A stretch of DNA of 16,048 nt from Bacteroidales bacterium UBA5621 (lineage in GTDB: Bacteria > Bacteroidota > Bacteroidia > Bacteroidales > VadinHA17): the NCBI GenBank assembly GCA_002424525.1, contig DIKJ01000041.1, forward strand, positions 1-16,048, read 5' to 3'. The notes below the pieces were generated by a model. It was not told where the DNA came from, did not search any database, and worked only from the letters and a program-made list of their open reading frames with translations. The position numbers and the translations under genes were made by a program. This document shows, piece by piece, positions 7,459 to 15,221 of this stretch (position 1 is the stretch's first letter; the number at the start of each line of letters is the position of its first letter).

Positions 7459-9372
7459 GTGAAAGCATTTATTTGCTATATGGCAATTATAATATCCCTG
7501 CCGCTGTCAGGACAGATTCCGGTCCATGAGGATACCATCAGAATCGATGAAGTTGTAATCAGCAGACGGGGAATAAATAATTCACCCGGCTCCGGGAAAG
7601 TATCAGTCGATTCTATTCTCCTCCTCCATTACAGTACCGCTTCAGTTTCTGATCTGATGTCAGAGAACTCACGTGTTTTTATTAAATCTTACGGTCCCGG
7701 TGGAATCGCCTCCCCGATGATTAGAGGCACCGGCGCAGGACACACCAGGATTCTCTGGAACGGGATCAGCATCGGGAACCCCATGCTCGGACAATCCGAT
7801 CTGTCGCTGGTTCCTGCAGGGTTGGTGGATGACGTCAGCATCCTGTATGGAGGAGGGTCGCTGAGAATGACCAGTGGCGGATTAGGCGGGGCAATCAGCC
7901 TTGAAACGAAACCTGACTGGAGCAGAGATGATTTGATCTCAGTCAGCCAGACAGCCGGCAGTTTTGGGAAATATGCCGGCCTTGTGAAATTAAAAACAGG
8001 TAATGCGCATTTTCAGTCTGTAACGAAGGCTTTCTTCCATTCATCAAAAAACAACTTCAGGTACCTCAATACATGGATTGGTGCTGATCCGGTATGGGAA
8101 AAACGACAGAATAACAGTATCCTGCAGAAAGGGTTCCTCCAGGAAATCTATTACAGGAGACCAGGCAGTTCAGGCTCCGCAAGATTGTGGTATCAGTCGG
8201 CATCACGCACTTTGCCGGCGCCTGTCATATCACAGCAGACCCCCGGCGATGAGAAACAGTATGATGAATCTCTTAGAGCTTTAGTCAACCTCGATCTGCC
8301 GGGAAGCCGCAGTAGCTATAAAATCTCGACAGCCGTAATACTCGACCGGCTCAACTACTCAAACAGAACCGCATCAGTTGATTCAAGAAATCTGTCAGGA
8401 ACACTCTTTGTCACTGCGGAAATGGAAACCCTCGCCGGAAGAAATACCAGATTGACATTCGCCGCTAATGAAGAAATGAGCATGATCAGGTCGAACAATT
8501 ATGATGAAGTGAAAATGAGAAATCTTGTCTCCCTCACAGCTTCAGCAGAAAACCGGGCAGGAGACAGAGCTGGTGCAGAGGTCCTTATACGGGGAATATT
8601 ATTCAACGACAGATTTCTTTTCCCGGATCTTTTCGCAGGCCTTTCATACAGGTTGATAAAAGATACTGAAAACCTGCTCAAAGCCAGTTTTTCCAGAAAT
8701 TCGCGCCTCCCTTCCATGAACGACATGTACTGGATTCCGGGAGGTAACCCGTCACTGCAGAACGAATATGCATATTCTTATGAACTGACCTGGGATATGA
8801 AAAACAAAATATCATCTCTTCTGGATATAAGCTCAGATATAACAATATACCGTAGTTATATAAAGAATATGATCAAATGGCTGCCTGGAGAATTTTCTTA
8901 CTGGACCCCCGAAAATCTCGGACACGTAAATACATCCGGACTGGAATCTGCTTTAAAGATTACCTTCTCGGGAAATACCTTTCAGACATGTCTGACCGCC
9001 GGTTATACATTTACCAGGGCTTCCGGCAGGAACACACAGAATGAATCAAACCTTCAGAAAAAGGGTCAGCTTCCATATATCCCTGCTAATCAGTTTCATG
9101 GTAGACTCAGGTTTGATCGGAAATCACTCTACACAGCACTCAGTACAAACTTTACCGGAAGAAGATATATTACAACAGATAATACGCAGTATCTCCCGGA
9201 CTACATTTACACCGATCTTATCATCGGTAATAAAATTAAATGGGGACGAACAGCATTTGATTTAGGCTTAGGTATCGGGAATATCTTTAATACGAGATAT
9301 CAGACGATTGCTTATTATCCGATGCCAGGACGTTCGTTCTCTGTCAGACTTAACGTTCAGGCAATAAAATAA
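7459..9372 (+). CDS. btuB: TonB-dependent outer-membrane cobalamin receptor (BtuB-like)
   Basis: A 637-residue outer-membrane receptor that should bring corrinoids into the periplasm using TonB energy. A signal peptide (residues 1-18, MKAFICYMAIIISLPLSG) is followed by DTIRIDEVVIS, a TonB-box-like stretch. The plug domain comes next (about 35-155) with the typical IRGTGAGHTRILWNG, GNPMLGQSDLSLVP and GGSLRMTSGGLGGAISLET. The rest is an alternating beta-barrel ending in RSFSVRLNVQAIK; the terminal residue is Lys rather than the usual aromatic. There is no carboxypeptidase-like N-terminal extension, so it is a simple BtuB-size receptor (E. coli BtuB is about 614 residues), not a SusC. The GTG at 7459 is chosen because ATG 7480 would remove the basic N-region of the signal peptide. 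The cobalamin riboswitch directly upstream sets the substrate. Confidence 0.9.
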   Translation: MKAFICYMAIIISLPLSGQIPVHEDTIRIDEVVISRRGINNSPGSGKVSVDSILLLHYSTASVSDLMSENSRVFIKSYGPGGIASPMIRGTGAGHTRILWNGISIGNPMLGQSDLSLVPAGLVDDVSILYGGGSLRMTSGGLGGAISLETKPDWSRDDLISVSQTAGSFGKYAGLVKLKTGNAHFQSVTKAFFHSSKNNFRYLNTWIGADPVWEKRQNNSILQKGFLQEIYYRRPGSSGSARLWYQSASRTLPAPVISQQTPGDEKQYDESLRALVNLDLPGSRSSYKISTAVILDRLNYSNRTASVDSRNLSGTLFVTAEMETLAGRNTRLTFAANEEMSMIRSNNYDEVKMRNLVSLTASAENRAGDRAGAEVLIRGILFNDRFLFPDLFAGLSYRLIKDTENLLKASFSRNSRLPSMNDMYWIPGGNPSLQNEYAYSYELTWDMKNKISSLLDISSDITIYRSYIKNMIKWLPGEFSYWTPENLGHVNTSGLESALKITFSGNTFQTCLTAGYTFTRASGRNTQNESNLQKKGQLPYIPANQFHGRLRFDRKSLYTALSTNFTGRRYITTDNTQYLPDYIYTDLIIGNKIKWGRTAFDLGLGIGNIFNTRYQTIAYYPMPGRSFSVRLNVQAIK

Positions 9373-9382
9373 ATCGTTAATA

Positions 9383-10444
9383 ATGAAAAGAATCTTTATC
9401 GCGATGCTTGCAGTGCTTCTCTCAACATCATGTGAGAGAAGTCCCGGTCCCGTAATAATCGATTTCACCGAATCAGCCATTCAGGGAGCAGGCATTTTCA
9501 TCCTCAACGAGGGCAATTTCAGAGCCGGTAACGGATCACTCTCATTTTTTTCTTATGATTCCGCCAGGGTAATGAATCACCTGTTTTCAAAGATCAATAA
9601 ATACCCGCTGGGAGATGTTCCATATTCGATGGAGATCTCCGGTGACAGGGCTTTTATCATTGTTAACAATTCTGGCAAGATTGAAGTGGTAAAGACAAAT
9701 ACCCTTGAATCGGTGAAGACGATCATCGGATTGAACTCACCGAGATATATTGGTTTTCTCAGCAATAATAAAGCGTATGTCACAAGTCTCTGGTCAGATT
9801 CAGTTACCGTGATCGACCTGCAATCGCTTTCAGTTGAAGACTATATTGATATCCGGAGATCATCCGAAGCCATCGCTGTAGTCGGCAATCAGGCTTTTAT
9901 TGCCAGCTGGGCCGGTGGCAATGAGATAATGGTTATCAATACCCCCGACAACAGTGTAGCCGATTCGATCATTGTGGGTTCAGAGCCTGAGAGCATGGTG
10001 GTCGACAGGAACAATACTCTCTGGGTACTCTGCAACGGAGGATGGGCCAGGGAGAATTTTGCGGAGCTGGTCGCCATTGGCACGCAAACCGGCGAAATCG
10101 TAAAACGATTCGTTTTTCCGGAAATAACTGATTCCCCAACCTGCCTTAAAATAAATAAAAGTGGTGATTCTTTATACTACCTCGACAAAGGTGTCAGACG
10201 GATGAGTATAACTGATTCGGAACTCCCGAACCATATTTTTATCCCCGAAACAGGCCGTCTTTTCTACAAACTGGGGGTCTTCCCTGATAATGGCGATATC
10301 TTCGTAACAGACGTTGTTGATTATCAGAGTAAAGGATATATCCTCAGATATAAGGACGATGGTTTGCTGATCTCTGTCATGGCATCAGATATTATTCCCG
10401 GCGCTATGTGTTATAAAGTATTGCCTGACTACACGACAGAATGA
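9383..10444 (+). CDS. btuG: YncE/BtuG-like beta-propeller lipoprotein, probable B12-binding partner of the receptor
   Basis: A 353-residue lipoprotein. The signal peptide ends in the lipobox LSTSC with acylated Cys17. The remainder is repeated beta-propeller blades of the YncE/DUF5074 type, with phrases such as SPRYIGFLSNNKAYVTSLW, DSVTVIDLQSLSVEDYI and EPESMVVDRNNTLWVLCNGGW. In Bacteroides, BtuG proteins of this fold sit on the cell surface, bind B12 very tightly and cap BtuB. The order here (riboswitch, receptor, then propeller, 10 nt apart) fits the same job. After Cys17 comes ERSPGPV rather than an acidic cluster such as the known Bacteroides surface-export signal, so surface exposure is not certain. 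The gene overlaps the next by ATGA. The symbol is provisional: it rests on fold, lipobox and operon position. Confidence 0.75.
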   Translation: MKRIFIAMLAVLLSTSCERSPGPVIIDFTESAIQGAGIFILNEGNFRAGNGSLSFFSYDSARVMNHLFSKINKYPLGDVPYSMEISGDRAFIIVNNSGKIEVVKTNTLESVKTIIGLNSPRYIGFLSNNKAYVTSLWSDSVTVIDLQSLSVEDYIDIRRSSEAIAVVGNQAFIASWAGGNEIMVINTPDNSVADSIIVGSEPESMVVDRNNTLWVLCNGGWARENFAELVAIGTQTGEIVKRFVFPEITDSPTCLKINKSGDSLYYLDKGVRRMSITDSELPNHIFIPETGRLFYKLGVFPDNGDIFVTDVVDYQSKGYILRYKDDGLLISVMASDIIPGAMCYKVLPDYTTE

Positions 10445-11622
10445 ATTCTTTACCGTGCATAGTACGATATGGTCATTATTTGTCAGGTATAATTCTGATG
10501 CTTGCTGTCCTGTTGACATCCTCTTGCTCGGGAAGGAGATTAAAAACGGATCATAGCCTGCACTCTGATGGCAATTCAGTCGTAACCTTCGCCGAACGGT
10601 TTCGCCTCAATATAGAAGATGGCTATACCCGGCTCACGGTGCTGAACCCGTGGCAGGGAGCCAGTTCTGTAAACCAGGTATGGTATCTGGTCCGCAGGGG
10701 CGCAGAAATTCCTGAAGGCGTTGACCGACAGAGTGTTATATATGTTCCGATACGTAAAATAATCTGCATGTCCTCAACTCACATTGCCATGGTGTCAGCC
10801 CTTAATGAAGCGGCATCAGTCACGGGAGTCTCAGGCGCAGGATTCCTGTACGACACCGCTCTCGTACGTAGATACGATGAGGGACTGATCAGGGATGTGG
10901 GGTACGAGGATAATCTTAACAAGGAAATGATAGTAACCCTCTCACCCGATCTGGTTATGGCATACGGGGTGGGAAGCGAATCATCCGGTTATATGGGAAA
11001 GATTAGAGAGCTTGGCATAAAGGTGCTGCTTAACGCCGATTACCTCGAGACTGATCCACTGGGCAAAGCCGAATGGATAAAGCTTTTTGGATCCCTCTAT
11101 TGCAGAGAGACTCTTGCAGACTCGGTTTTTGATTCCATAACCAGGGAGTATAACCTTCTCAGAGACTTCATACGTGATAATAGCACCGGGAGGCCTGAAG
11201 TTCTTTTAGGCCTCCCATTCCGGGATACATGGTTCATTTCTCCCGGCAACTCATATATAAGCAGGATGATAACTGACGCAGGAGGCAGTTACCTTTGGAA
11301 AGAGACGAACTCTTCTGCCTCAATACCGATGGGAATGGAAAATGTATATCTCAGGGCACTGAAGGCAGATTACTGGCTTAATCCCGGCAGTGCAAATTCC
11401 GTGAATGATATCCTTGCCATCGATACGAGACTGGAAAATCTGCCCTGTTTCAGAAACGGCAATATTTACAACAATAATATGCGGACCAATGGTAAGGGAG
11501 CCAACGATTACTGGGAGAGTGGTACTATTAAACCCCATCTGCTTCTGAAAGATATGGCAACCATACTCCATCCGGAATTGTTCAGGGATTCTGACCTTTT
11601 TTATTACAGGAAAATTGACTGA
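10441..11622 (+). CDS. btuF: ABC transporter substrate-binding lipoprotein (BtuF/FecB-type), cobalamin
   Basis: A 393-residue periplasmic lipoprotein that should hand cobalamin to the BtuCD transporter. The lipobox LTSSC places the acylated Cys at residue 29, after a fairly long signal region. It then has a Bacteroidota-style N-terminal section (about 45-100) containing LTVLNPWQGAS, followed by the two-lobed periplasmic-binding fold of class III. The first lobe starts at RKIICMSSTHIAMVSALNEAASVTGVSG, then LSPDLVMAYG, and the second-lobe stretch includes SPGNSYISRMITDAGG and ALKADYWLNPG. E. coli BtuF is much shorter (about 266 residues), the difference lying mainly in the N-terminal section. 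Members of this fold also bind haem or siderophores; B12 specificity comes from the riboswitch and neighbours. It starts inside the propeller gene's stop (ATGA) and overlaps the permease by 8 nt, indicating translational coupling. Confidence 0.85.
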   Translation: MNSLPCIVRYGHYLSGIILMLAVLLTSSCSGRRLKTDHSLHSDGNSVVTFAERFRLNIEDGYTRLTVLNPWQGASSVNQVWYLVRRGAEIPEGVDRQSVIYVPIRKIICMSSTHIAMVSALNEAASVTGVSGAGFLYDTALVRRYDEGLIRDVGYEDNLNKEMIVTLSPDLVMAYGVGSESSGYMGKIRELGIKVLLNADYLETDPLGKAEWIKLFGSLYCRETLADSVFDSITREYNLLRDFIRDNSTGRPEVLLGLPFRDTWFISPGNSYISRMITDAGGSYLWKETNSSASIPMGMENVYLRALKADYWLNPGSANSVNDILAIDTRLENLPCFRNGNIYNNNMRTNGKGANDYWESGTIKPHLLLKDMATILHPELFRDSDLFYYRKID

Positions 11623-12673
11623 AAAAGCAGAAATTCAGTATACAGGCAGCACGGGAAAGAACATTATTATTTTCTCCGTACTTCTGGTTATTGCTTCTGT
11701 GTTATTCCTGCTGGATATATTCATGGGCTCGGTGACCCTGAAAATGATGGATGTGTTTAGGGCTCTCTTTACTTTTTCAGAGCCAGAGATCGAAATGATC
11801 GTACTCAAATTCAGACTGCCTAAGGCAATAACCGCAACTGTTGTGGGTATAGCCCTCTCGATAAGCGGTCTTCAGATGCAGACTCTGTTCAGGAATCCCA
11901 TGGCTGGTCCGTATGTACTGGGGATAAGCTCAGGAGCCAGCCTGGGGGTGGCTTTTATTATCCTGGGCTTCTCTGCTGACATATCACCAGAAAACCTCAG
12001 GGGAATGGGTAACTGGTCGGTCATTGCTGCAGCATGGGCGGGAGCCGGGGCGGTAATGGTTCTGATGTTGTGGCTCTCTACAAAGCTGAAAGACATATTG
12101 ACGGTGCTTATTATAGGAATAATGCTCGCAGGGGGGATCTCTGCAATCGTTACCATAATGCAGTACTTCAGCCACGAAACAATGCTTAAGGCTTATATTA
12201 TCTGGACAATGGGGAGCCTAGGGAATCTTACCGCTTCCCAGCTGAATGTAATGCTTCTGTCAGTGGCGGCAGGTATTTTAATAAGTTTGTTGTCGGTCAA
12301 AAGGCTGAATGCTCTTCTGCTTGGCGAAAACTATGCCTCGACCATTGGTCTGAACGTCGGACTATCGCGTTTTCTGATACTGACAGGTACAAGCATACTT
12401 GCAGGCAGCATAACAGCCTTCTGCGGACCTGTCGGATTTATCGGTATAGCGGTCCCCCATATCACACGCCTGATCTTTAAAAGCGCCGATCACAGGATCC
12501 TTATACCGGGAATATTCCTCACCGGAAGCTCAATTATGCTGTTGAGCGATATTGTCTCCCAGTTGCCCGGATCTGACAACGTCCTGCCGGTTAATTCAGT
12601 AACTGCCATGGTCGGCATCCCGGTAGTGATCTGGGTGGTGCTGAGAAACCGCAAATACCAGGGTGTATTCTGA
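11615..12673 (+). CDS. btuC: FecCD/BtuC-type ABC transporter permease, cobalamin
   Basis: A 352-residue inner-membrane protein forming, as a dimer, the channel for cobalamin import. It shows about ten hydrophobic segments beginning at residues about 15-35 (IIIFSVLLVIASVLFLL). The family's signature stretches are present: KAITATVVGIALSISG, LQMQTLFRNPMAGPYVLG, ISSGASLGVAF and, near the C-terminus, FCGPVGFIGIAVPHITR. The latter region contains the coupling segment that contacts the ATPase. Length and layout are normal for the family. The start is TTG at 11615, 8 nt inside btuF; the first in-frame ATG lies beyond the first membrane segment and would delete it. It is separated from the ATPase gene by only 8 nt. 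Confidence 0.92.
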   Translation: MTEKAEIQYTGSTGKNIIIFSVLLVIASVLFLLDIFMGSVTLKMMDVFRALFTFSEPEIEMIVLKFRLPKAITATVVGIALSISGLQMQTLFRNPMAGPYVLGISSGASLGVAFIILGFSADISPENLRGMGNWSVIAAAWAGAGAVMVLMLWLSTKLKDILTVLIIGIMLAGGISAIVTIMQYFSHETMLKAYIIWTMGSLGNLTASQLNVMLLSVAAGILISLLSVKRLNALLLGENYASTIGLNVGLSRFLILTGTSILAGSITAFCGPVGFIGIAVPHITRLIFKSADHRILIPGIFLTGSSIMLLSDIVSQLPGSDNVLPVNSVTAMVGIPVVIWVVLRNRKYQGVF

Positions 12674-12681
12674 CGAAACCA

Positions 12682-13686
12682 ATGAAGATGAACAATGAAA
12701 AAGTATTATCGCTCGAATCCCTCATAATCGGGTATGAAAAAGGCGGGCACAATATCCCGGTGTATATGCCTGTCAATGCCTCTGGCCGGAGAGGGGAACT
12801 GATTGCGGTGATAGGCAGGAACGGTATTGGGAAAAGCACGCTTCTGAGAAGCATCGCCGGACTTCAGAAACCACTGGGCGGAACGATAAATATCAACGGT
12901 AAAGAGATCCGCGAATACTCAAAAACCGGTCTCGCACAAAACCTGGGGTACGTATCCACGGAAGTGGTGAAAGTCAATAATATGAGGGTGTATGATCTTG
13001 TTTCACTGGGCCGGTTTCCTCATACAAACTGGTATGGGAAAATTAAGCAATCCGATCATGAGGTTGTGATGAATTGCCTGAAAATGACCGGCATGTCAGC
13101 GCTTGCAGACACGCTGATTACCGAAATATCAGATGGAGAGCGCCAGAAAGCCATGATAGCCAGAGTTTTAGCTCAGGACGCTGCTGTAATGGTTATGGAT
13201 GAGCCCACAGCATTCCTCGATATCACAAGCAGGTACGAGATTGTCCATCTGATGCATCAACTGGCAGGTGAAAAGGGCGGAACAATTCTCTTTTCCACTC
13301 ACGACCTTAATATTGCAATAAGCCAGGCGGATAAAATATGGCTCATGCTCGATGATGACCTGAAGCAGGGATCTCCGGAGGATCTTATGCTCGAAGGTTC
13401 ATTCGATAAGCTTTTCACGTCACCTGAAGTAAGATTCAATACCGACGACGGGACACTGACTATTAAAAAAGAGGAGAGGGGCAGCTTTTATGTGGAGGGT
13501 ACGGGCAGCCTGAAATACTGGACAGAAAAGGCTCTCTCCAGGGCCGGATTTTCAATCACCTGTGAAAAAACACCCCGATTTATAAGAACTCCGTCAGATA
13601 AATGCGGCATGTGGGTCCTTGTGAACGGAAATTCATCGCGGGAATACAGCACAATTTACGATCTGGTTAGGGAGCTTACTGCCTGA
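12682..13686 (+). CDS. btuD: ABC transporter ATPase (BtuD/FecE-type) with C-terminal extension, cobalamin
   Basis: A 334-residue ATPase powering the permease. Motifs are complete: Walker A GRNGIGKST (residues 45-53), signature SDGERQ (150-155, a variant of LSGGQ seen in Bacteroidota FecE-type ATPases), Walker B VMVMDEP with Asp173/Glu174, a D-loop (AFLD) and the switch His207 in STHDL. The usual ATPase core ends near residue 260; about 73 more residues follow (from KKEERGSFYVEG to the end), absent from E. coli BtuD (about 249 residues). They look like a small alpha/beta domain, with ALSRAGFSI and GMWVLVNG as likely core strands. The ATG at 12682 is used; ATG 12688 is equally possible. Last gene of the B12 operon: its 3' end overlaps the convergent thioredoxin-like gene by 11 bp. 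Confidence 0.92.
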   Translation: MKMNNEKVLSLESLIIGYEKGGHNIPVYMPVNASGRRGELIAVIGRNGIGKSTLLRSIAGLQKPLGGTININGKEIREYSKTGLAQNLGYVSTEVVKVNNMRVYDLVSLGRFPHTNWYGKIKQSDHEVVMNCLKMTGMSALADTLITEISDGERQKAMIARVLAQDAAVMVMDEPTAFLDITSRYEIVHLMHQLAGEKGGTILFSTHDLNIAISQADKIWLMLDDDLKQGSPEDLMLEGSFDKLFTSPEVRFNTDDGTLTIKKEERGSFYVEGTGSLKYWTEKALSRAGFSITCEKTPRFIRTPSDKCGMWVLVNGNSSREYSTIYDLVRELTA

Positions 13687-15097
13687 AAGCCTTTCTGTAA
13701 CTCTCAATGAACGGACCGACATCTTCTGCCGAGATCTTCTTGGCAATAATAGTCTTGTTGCGGTCCAGAATATAAATCATAGGAGTTGACTGCACATTAT
13801 AGAAGAAATCGAACCGTGTCCTTCTCTGCGGATCCCATCCGTTTATCCAGACAAGCTTATTCTCCTCAATGTATTTTGACCATTTTGCCCTGTCTGAGGA
13901 TGTACATACAGTGAATACTTCAACACCTGCCTCCCTCGCGGTTTCATAAAATGTCCTGAGCTTCGGAGTGCTTACATTGCAATGACCGCAATCAGGCTCC
14001 CAGAAGTACAATACTGTAAAATCTGCTTCAATGTCAAATAGCGATACGAAAACTCCCCTGTGGGAGTCCATTACAAGGTCGGCAGCTTTCCTGCCTATCA
14101 GATTTGGGCGGATAAGCTCAACCTGTTTCCGGAGGTCATCCTTGAACTCCTTTGAGACCCAGTCAGCCTTTCCGGAAAGATAAATGTCATCCGCAAGTTT
14201 GACGATAACACCATCATGCCCCATTATTTCACTCTCCCTGAAATGATTGAAAAGCCATACTGAGACAAACTGAAACATCTTATAATTTCTCTCGCTCCTT
14301 TTTATGACCCTCTCGATCTCCTTGTTGATGGAATCGGGAGCTTGTATCACCACGTTTGTGAAGAATGTGTTTAGTCTCGACTGCAGGATCGGTGTTCTGA
14401 TAAGACGTTCGTCTGTCAGGTCGATGTTGTCAAAAAAATGATCTTTATTATTCAGATAGGTCAGTATCCATCGGAGCGAATCGGGATTGGATGCATTCAG
14501 GGGGACAATTACAGGAGGCAGGTCAACAGGAAGCATTGCCTTAACAAGAACAGAAAGAAGGTTGCTTTTATTATCACTGACTACACCCTTCAGGTAGGAT
14601 TTCATCTTTTCCTCCTGTGATTTCTGTGCCTCCGATAATATCTTGACCGAATCGTTGTTCTGCTTGTTGTTCTGAAGCCTGCGACTGATCGCGGAAGCCC
14701 GTTGCTGCATCTTACCCCAGTTCTTCTGATATTCTATGAAGGATGTGTTCTCGGTGCTCCCGCTGAATGAAAGGGTGGAGAAGGGGTCGTTGAATGAGCA
14801 GGTAAACGAAAAATGCTGATCTTCGGCCATCAGGATCTCAAAAAACCTTTTCCCCGGAAGCACGATCATATATATGCCCTGCTGAAGGGCCTCCCTTCCC
14901 GATACCTGCGCACTCCCTGAAGCGTCAAGTTTTATCGTATCCAGGATATACTGCTTATCTCCGAGATGATATGCGAGAAATACCGTCGAATCCCTCAGAC
15001 CGTTTATCGTAAAAGATATCTGATAACCATTCTTCTCCTGACTGGCGACACCCAGGGAGGTAATTAAAAAAATCAATCCGAATAAAATCCTTCTCAT
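13676..15097 (-). CDS. Exported thioredoxin-fold (TlpA/AhpC-like) protein with N-terminal DUF4369-type domain
   Basis: A 473-residue envelope protein. A signal peptide (residues 1-19, MRRILFGLIFLITSLGVAS) leads into a beta-rich domain of DUF4369 style (about 22-115; SFTINGLRDSTVFLAYHLGDK and LDTIKLDASG are typical). A long helical middle part follows (about 120-330), then a thioredoxin-like domain (about 335-470). The redox motif is Cys370-Gly-His-Cys373 in FWEPDCGHC, and the cis-proline region reads STPMIYILD. Such proteins act as periplasmic thiol-disulfide reductases, or are paralogues of unknown substrate, in Bacteroidota. The ATG at 15097 is chosen because the signal peptide starts there and the promoter (15123-15153) would leave a longer start at 15205 untranscribed. 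It converges with btuD and diverges from the glycosyltransferase, so it is probably monocistronic. Confidence 0.88.
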   Translation of the reverse strand: MRRILFGLIFLITSLGVASQEKNGYQISFTINGLRDSTVFLAYHLGDKQYILDTIKLDASGSAQVSGREALQQGIYMIVLPGKRFFEILMAEDQHFSFTCSFNDPFSTLSFSGSTENTSFIEYQKNWGKMQQRASAISRRLQNNKQNNDSVKILSEAQKSQEEKMKSYLKGVVSDNKSNLLSVLVKAMLPVDLPPVIVPLNASNPDSLRWILTYLNNKDHFFDNIDLTDERLIRTPILQSRLNTFFTNVVIQAPDSINKEIERVIKRSERNYKMFQFVSVWLFNHFRESEIMGHDGVIVKLADDIYLSGKADWVSKEFKDDLRKQVELIRPNLIGRKAADLVMDSHRGVFVSLFDIEADFTVLYFWEPDCGHCNVSTPKLRTFYETAREAGVEVFTVCTSSDRAKWSKYIEENKLVWINGWDPQRRTRFDFFYNVQSTPMIYILDRNKTIIAKKISAEDVGPFIESYRKAFRQ

Positions 15098-15122
15098 CGG
15101 AAACGGAATTAGGGGTAATCTG

Positions 15123-15153
15123 CAAAAGTAGTCAATGCAATTTCTTTGCCAAA
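15123..15153 (-). promoter_or_regulatory. Bacteroidota-type promoter of the thioredoxin-like gene
   Basis: On the minus strand, TTTG (plus-strand 15150-15153) is followed after 19 nt by TACTTTTG (15123-15130). Both elements match the consensus TTTG-(19-21)-TAnnTTTG exactly. Transcription would begin near 15117, leaving about 20 nt before the ATG at 15097. Confidence 0.65.
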
Positions 15154-15160
15154 GTATCAA

Positions 15161-15193
15161 TTTCGGATTATTGACAAATATATTGTACTTTTG
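15161..15193 (+). promoter_or_regulatory. Bacteroidota-type promoter of the glycosyltransferase gene
   Basis: TACTTTTG at 15186-15193 matches the -7 consensus exactly. TTTC (15161-15164) lies 21 nt upstream, one mismatch from TTTG; a TTGAC at 15171 is closer but poorly spaced. The expected start near 15199 gives a leader of about 22 nt before the ATG at 15222. The -7 octamer is identical to that of the divergent promoter at 15123. Confidence 0.5.
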
Positions 15194-15221
15194 AACATTA
15201 TACACAGGTACTTCGGGGCAA

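Noticed and set aside
7196..7468. 90-residue minus-strand frame across the riboswitch region
   Set aside because: It is antisense to a conserved structured RNA whose sequence is constrained by pairing; the protein has no family features.
15098..15205. Longer N-terminus of the thioredoxin-like protein from 15205
   Set aside because: It would place 36 residues before a clear signal peptide and would start upstream of the predicted transcription start near 15117.
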